From positions 44,080,788-44,144,787 of the forward strand of contig NC_090697.1 of NCBI RefSeq assembly GCF_040954835.1: 64,000 nucleotides of DNA, read 5' to 3'. Every line of letters starts with the position of its first letter. The stretch's first letter is position 1. The DNA is from Lepisosteus oculatus. Its lineage: Eukaryota > Chordata > Actinopteri > Semionotiformes > Lepisosteidae. The notes beneath the pieces were generated by a model that made no database searches, was not told where the DNA came from, and worked only from the letters and a program-made list of their open reading frames with translations. A program made the translations under genes and the position numbers. Below are positions 61,130-64,000 of this stretch, piece after piece.

Positions 61130-63160
61130 GTCCTTTCTTAATCTGTGTTGTCAAGATGTGCATGAGAAAACAAATAAAACCAAATTTGAAATAACAGTGA
61201 GCAAAGCAAAATTCAGAAGGCAGCTTTCCAATGCAAAAAAACCTTTTCAAAGTGGTTCTCTTTACCTACTCCATTTTAGGTCAAATTTGCAGCTATATGT
61301 GGATGAACAAGGTTAATCAAATTTGATTAAAGGCCGGCTGCAGAGCCACGTGATTTTCACAAGGCTGCATGCTGCATGCATTTTATTTCCGTCAGTGGAA
61401 AGGATCCAGCTTTTGCTATATGGAGAGCTGCATTTAAGATTCCTGGAAACACACTGGCAACTTGTTCTACCAGTTATACAGAAACACTAAAGCAGGAACA
61501 GACTGAAATCAAATTAACTGAAAATGTCTTGAGAGCCTGACTGATCTCAGTAAGTCAACAAGGTTTCAGTGTCATTTCTCAAACTTTGATATGCCATTTT
61601 CAACTCAGAGTCATCTCTTAACCTGTCTCAGCTATTCCAGGTTAACCAGTGCACAGCTGTTCACTTACAAGTGCCAAGTGTTCATTAGGATTATTGTCTC
61701 TCTGAAACTGCCTTGATTTTTACCTGGATACGGAGGCGGTGGTTAAAGGAATCTATGCAAAACATGAAAAAAGTTCAATGTACACCAGGTAATCCCCCTA
61801 CTGACCCACAGTGACCTATTTTTAAGGCAAGAGGCTTTTCGTACTTTGCATATACTGTACATATATACCAGCACATAATCCTCACTTTCACAGTGTTGAA
61901 ATATGCTACTGTATATAAAACTATTGCAGCTCTTTGTTCATTTAGGCTTTGACATTTCAGATTCTTGCAAGAAAAGTAGTCAAAGCATATGTTTTCCCCA
62001 ATATGGATTAACTTCTAAATTCAGAAGAATTACAGCCCAATTACAGGACATGTCATGAAAATGCCCTTTTCTTTTTTACACTATTTTAATTGGTTATTTT
62101 TTTATAAATGGAGCACTGCAAACATTTATGCCTTAATTGGCTTGTGTTTGTAAAGAAAAACATTTTGCTTTCCGGAGCCTACCAGGCTTTGTTTAAAACA
62201 GAATTATGGCACAATAAGGTACTGTGAGGAAACAGTTCCCTCTGACTAATTAGTCATTTTTGTGATAAAAGCATGTTCAGTCATTTGAAGTGATGGCCCT
62301 GACCATAGAGCATGTGAATGTTTTCCTGTTGCCAGAAGCAGTCAAACACCTGCAATATTATATCTGAATTACTGAACATTAAATAACCCTCAAAAACTAG
62401 AATAAGTTCACTGCTTATAGCGCTCATCACTTAATGTGTGTCTACTAATTTATAGAAAAGCTTAATATGACTTAGAGATGTCTTTCAATGATAATTTGGC
62501 TTGCTATTATTCACCTATATTTTGATTGTGTTATGTCATAAACCATGACATTTTTGATAGGAGGTCTGAAGGTTGTTTTTGATAAAAAGATGCTTTAACA
62601 TACACCAGCTACATTACGTAGATGCTGTCATAGACATAGATATTGTCTTGAGATCATAGAAAGACACAGGATGATTTATGTACAGTATAAAATAGTCCAC
62701 AATTGCTCTTTGTGCTTTAGAACTGGAGGTACAATCCATCTGATCTACAATCTTTGGCTCTATGTTTTGATACACAGTGCCAAGATCTTAAAAGGACACA
62801 ACTTTTAGAATGTTAGGCTAGAGAAACTAAATGGAAGACATGCATAGTTAGATTTACACATGATTTAATATTGCTTCTATTTTTGAAAATGAGTCTTTAA
62901 ATGAAAAATACCCACAGCCTTGCCACTTACATTCTTAAGCCTTATTCTGTTTCTTTTATTTTTGAAAATCAGTCATAGACTACATTTATTCAAAGAGTAA
63001 ATCACAACTGTGGTCTTGCAAAAATGGGGTCCCTGGTTTTTATTTTAGCTCATCTCTAAATGACCTAAATTAATTGAACATCTTTTCCAAAAGTTAGCTT
63101 TCCTAAAGTGCTTCTGGTTTAAAGAGACCTATAATTACAACTGGACCAAAGTCCTTGATC
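61130..63160. other. Non-coding; weak exon-like splice pair at 61.7 kb only
   Basis: A minus-strand TTTTGCATAG acceptor and CAG|GTAAAA donor frame 29 bp near 61723-61751, but nothing supports it as an exon. Otherwise AT-rich with no feature. Confidence 0.4.
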
Positions 63161-63164
63161 TTAC

Positions 63165-63178
63165 CAATCGGCATCCAT
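63165..63178 (-). CDS. tagap: Candidate first coding exon of tagap (MDADW)
   Basis: ATGGATGCCGATTG followed by GTAAGA. The ATG has A at -3 and G at +4. Its phase-2 end joins exactly to the G that opens exon a, giving MDAD-W-ENVL. The join is possible but short and unproven; the intron would be 5.5 kb. Confidence 0.3.
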
Positions 63179-63599
63179 GCTCTTGAAGAGAATAGCATTT
63201 TTTCAGAACCAGTGAATATACTACAGGTATATTAATAATTATGTATTAATACAAAATTATTATGCTCAATAATTGATTAGCTAATCTATCTTATTGAAAG
63301 ATAATTGACTAACTATCTAATTAATTTATTGGACAGACAATGATGTGGGCTATTCATCTAACTTTCAAATAACAATAATAATAAATAAATGTATACTAAA
63401 CTCTGTAGCAGGGTTGAGAGTTAATGGATAACAGGATTTAGAAATGTGTATCCAATTTCCAAAACACAAATATTAATGAGGGCAGGTTCGAACACCAGAA
63501 TGATTTTTTTTACCCCATTTCCAATTGGTAAATGTCACACACCACCATGGCCCAAAATGAAGCTTTAGCTTTTTGCTTAGACAACATAAAATCTAACAT

Positions 63600-63723
63600 G
63601 TTACAGTATATATCATGTTTTGTCTGCTATATATCATGTTATATCTGGTATATATATATCATGCTGTATCTTTGTCTAACATGATGTATCAAATATATTT
63701 ATCATTTTTATATATATATATAT
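63600..63723. repeat. AT-rich tandem repeat (TATATCATGT-type and (TA)n)
   Basis: Several imperfect copies of ATATATCATGT/CTGTATC, ending in a (TA)n run, just 3' of the exon at 63759 in transcript sense. Confidence 0.7.
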
Positions 63724-63758
63724 TACCTCTGGCAAACACCTACTCCTGAGAAACTTAC

Positions 63759-63947
63759 ATTTGTTACATCTGTGATATGTGCTTGTGGGCCTACAAGGGT
63801 GGGTGGACCCTGTGAAATGTCTATGTGGGGGATTGGCGTCAGTGGCAGTCTGACGTCTCTGCAGACCACCCCCAGCTTGTCTGCGTCGTGGGGGGAGATG
63901 AGCTGGTATGTGTTGTAGGTGAGAAAGTTTACCATGACTGAGTCAGT
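63759..63947 (-). CDS. Splice-flanked exon of an unidentified gene, 63 codons
   Basis: An open, phase 0-0 exon between a TTTCCATCTAG acceptor and a T|GTAAGT donor. It begins TDSVMVNFLTYNTYQLISPH and contains LGVVCRDVRLPLTPIPHID and a final HITDVTN. Codon use looks protein-coding. I do not recognise the family. It lies on the same strand as tagap but its phase does not suit the first known tagap exon, so it is probably a neighbouring gene. Confidence is for it being a real exon. Confidence 0.55.
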
Positions 63948-64000
63948 CTAGATGGAAACCCAACACACAGCATAAAATCAGTGGCACAGTGTAACACAGT

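Noticed and set aside
61669..61751. Alternative upstream tagap exon (acceptor at about 61752, donors at 61722 or 61666)
   Set aside because: The longer version has stops in all three frames, and the 29-bp version has no protein support.

Overview
The window looks like chromosomal DNA of a ray-finned fish. It is AT-rich, has short exons in long introns with GT-AG splice sites, and is scattered with fish-type repeats: Tc1 transposons, a 5S-rRNA-headed SINE, tRNA-headed SINEs and solo LTRs. I cannot name the species. Two multi-exon genes on the minus strand are recognised from their conceptual translation. They are rsph3 (22.7-33.6 kb, eight coding exons, 339 residues) and tagap (42.2 to at least 57.6 kb, twelve coding exons assembled, at least 835 residues). 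As I recall it, this matches the order and orientation of RSPH3-TAGAP on human chromosome 6q25, so the block is probably conserved synteny.

Layout. 0-10.3 kb: mostly non-coding, but with minus-strand splice-flanked exon candidates at 8.85, 9.2 and 10.0-10.3 kb and a coding-like ORF at 3.07-3.27 kb that I could not assign. 5.6-6.5 kb and 12.8-13.35 kb: 5S-headed SINE copies, the second complete with target-site duplication. 16.5-17.6 kb: an old tRNA-headed SINE split by a solo LTR, followed by a tRNA-Lys-derived SINE. 22.7-33.6 kb: rsph3, whose 5.8-kb last intron holds a degenerate tandem repeat, a SINE relic and a Tc1 relic with a nested SINE. 35.4-36.9 kb: a 1.5-kb solo LTR. 39.7-41.3 kb: an apparently intact Tc1 transposon with an uninterrupted DD34E transposase. 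42.2-57.6 kb: tagap, with SINEs in its introns. 59.0-61.1 kb: degraded Tc1 material. 63.76-63.95 kb: a clean exon of an unidentified minus-strand gene.

The two genes have unrelated jobs. RSPH3 is a structural and A-kinase-anchoring protein of the ciliary radial spoke; TAGAP is a Rho-family GTPase-activating protein of lymphocytes in mammals. The most interesting biology is the tagap structure. Upstream of the exon holding the equivalent of the mammalian start methionine there are phase-compatible exons encoding a PH-like domain related to ARHGAP20, then what looks like the remnant of an RA domain. No prokaryotic system, CRISPR array or novel operon-like system is present.
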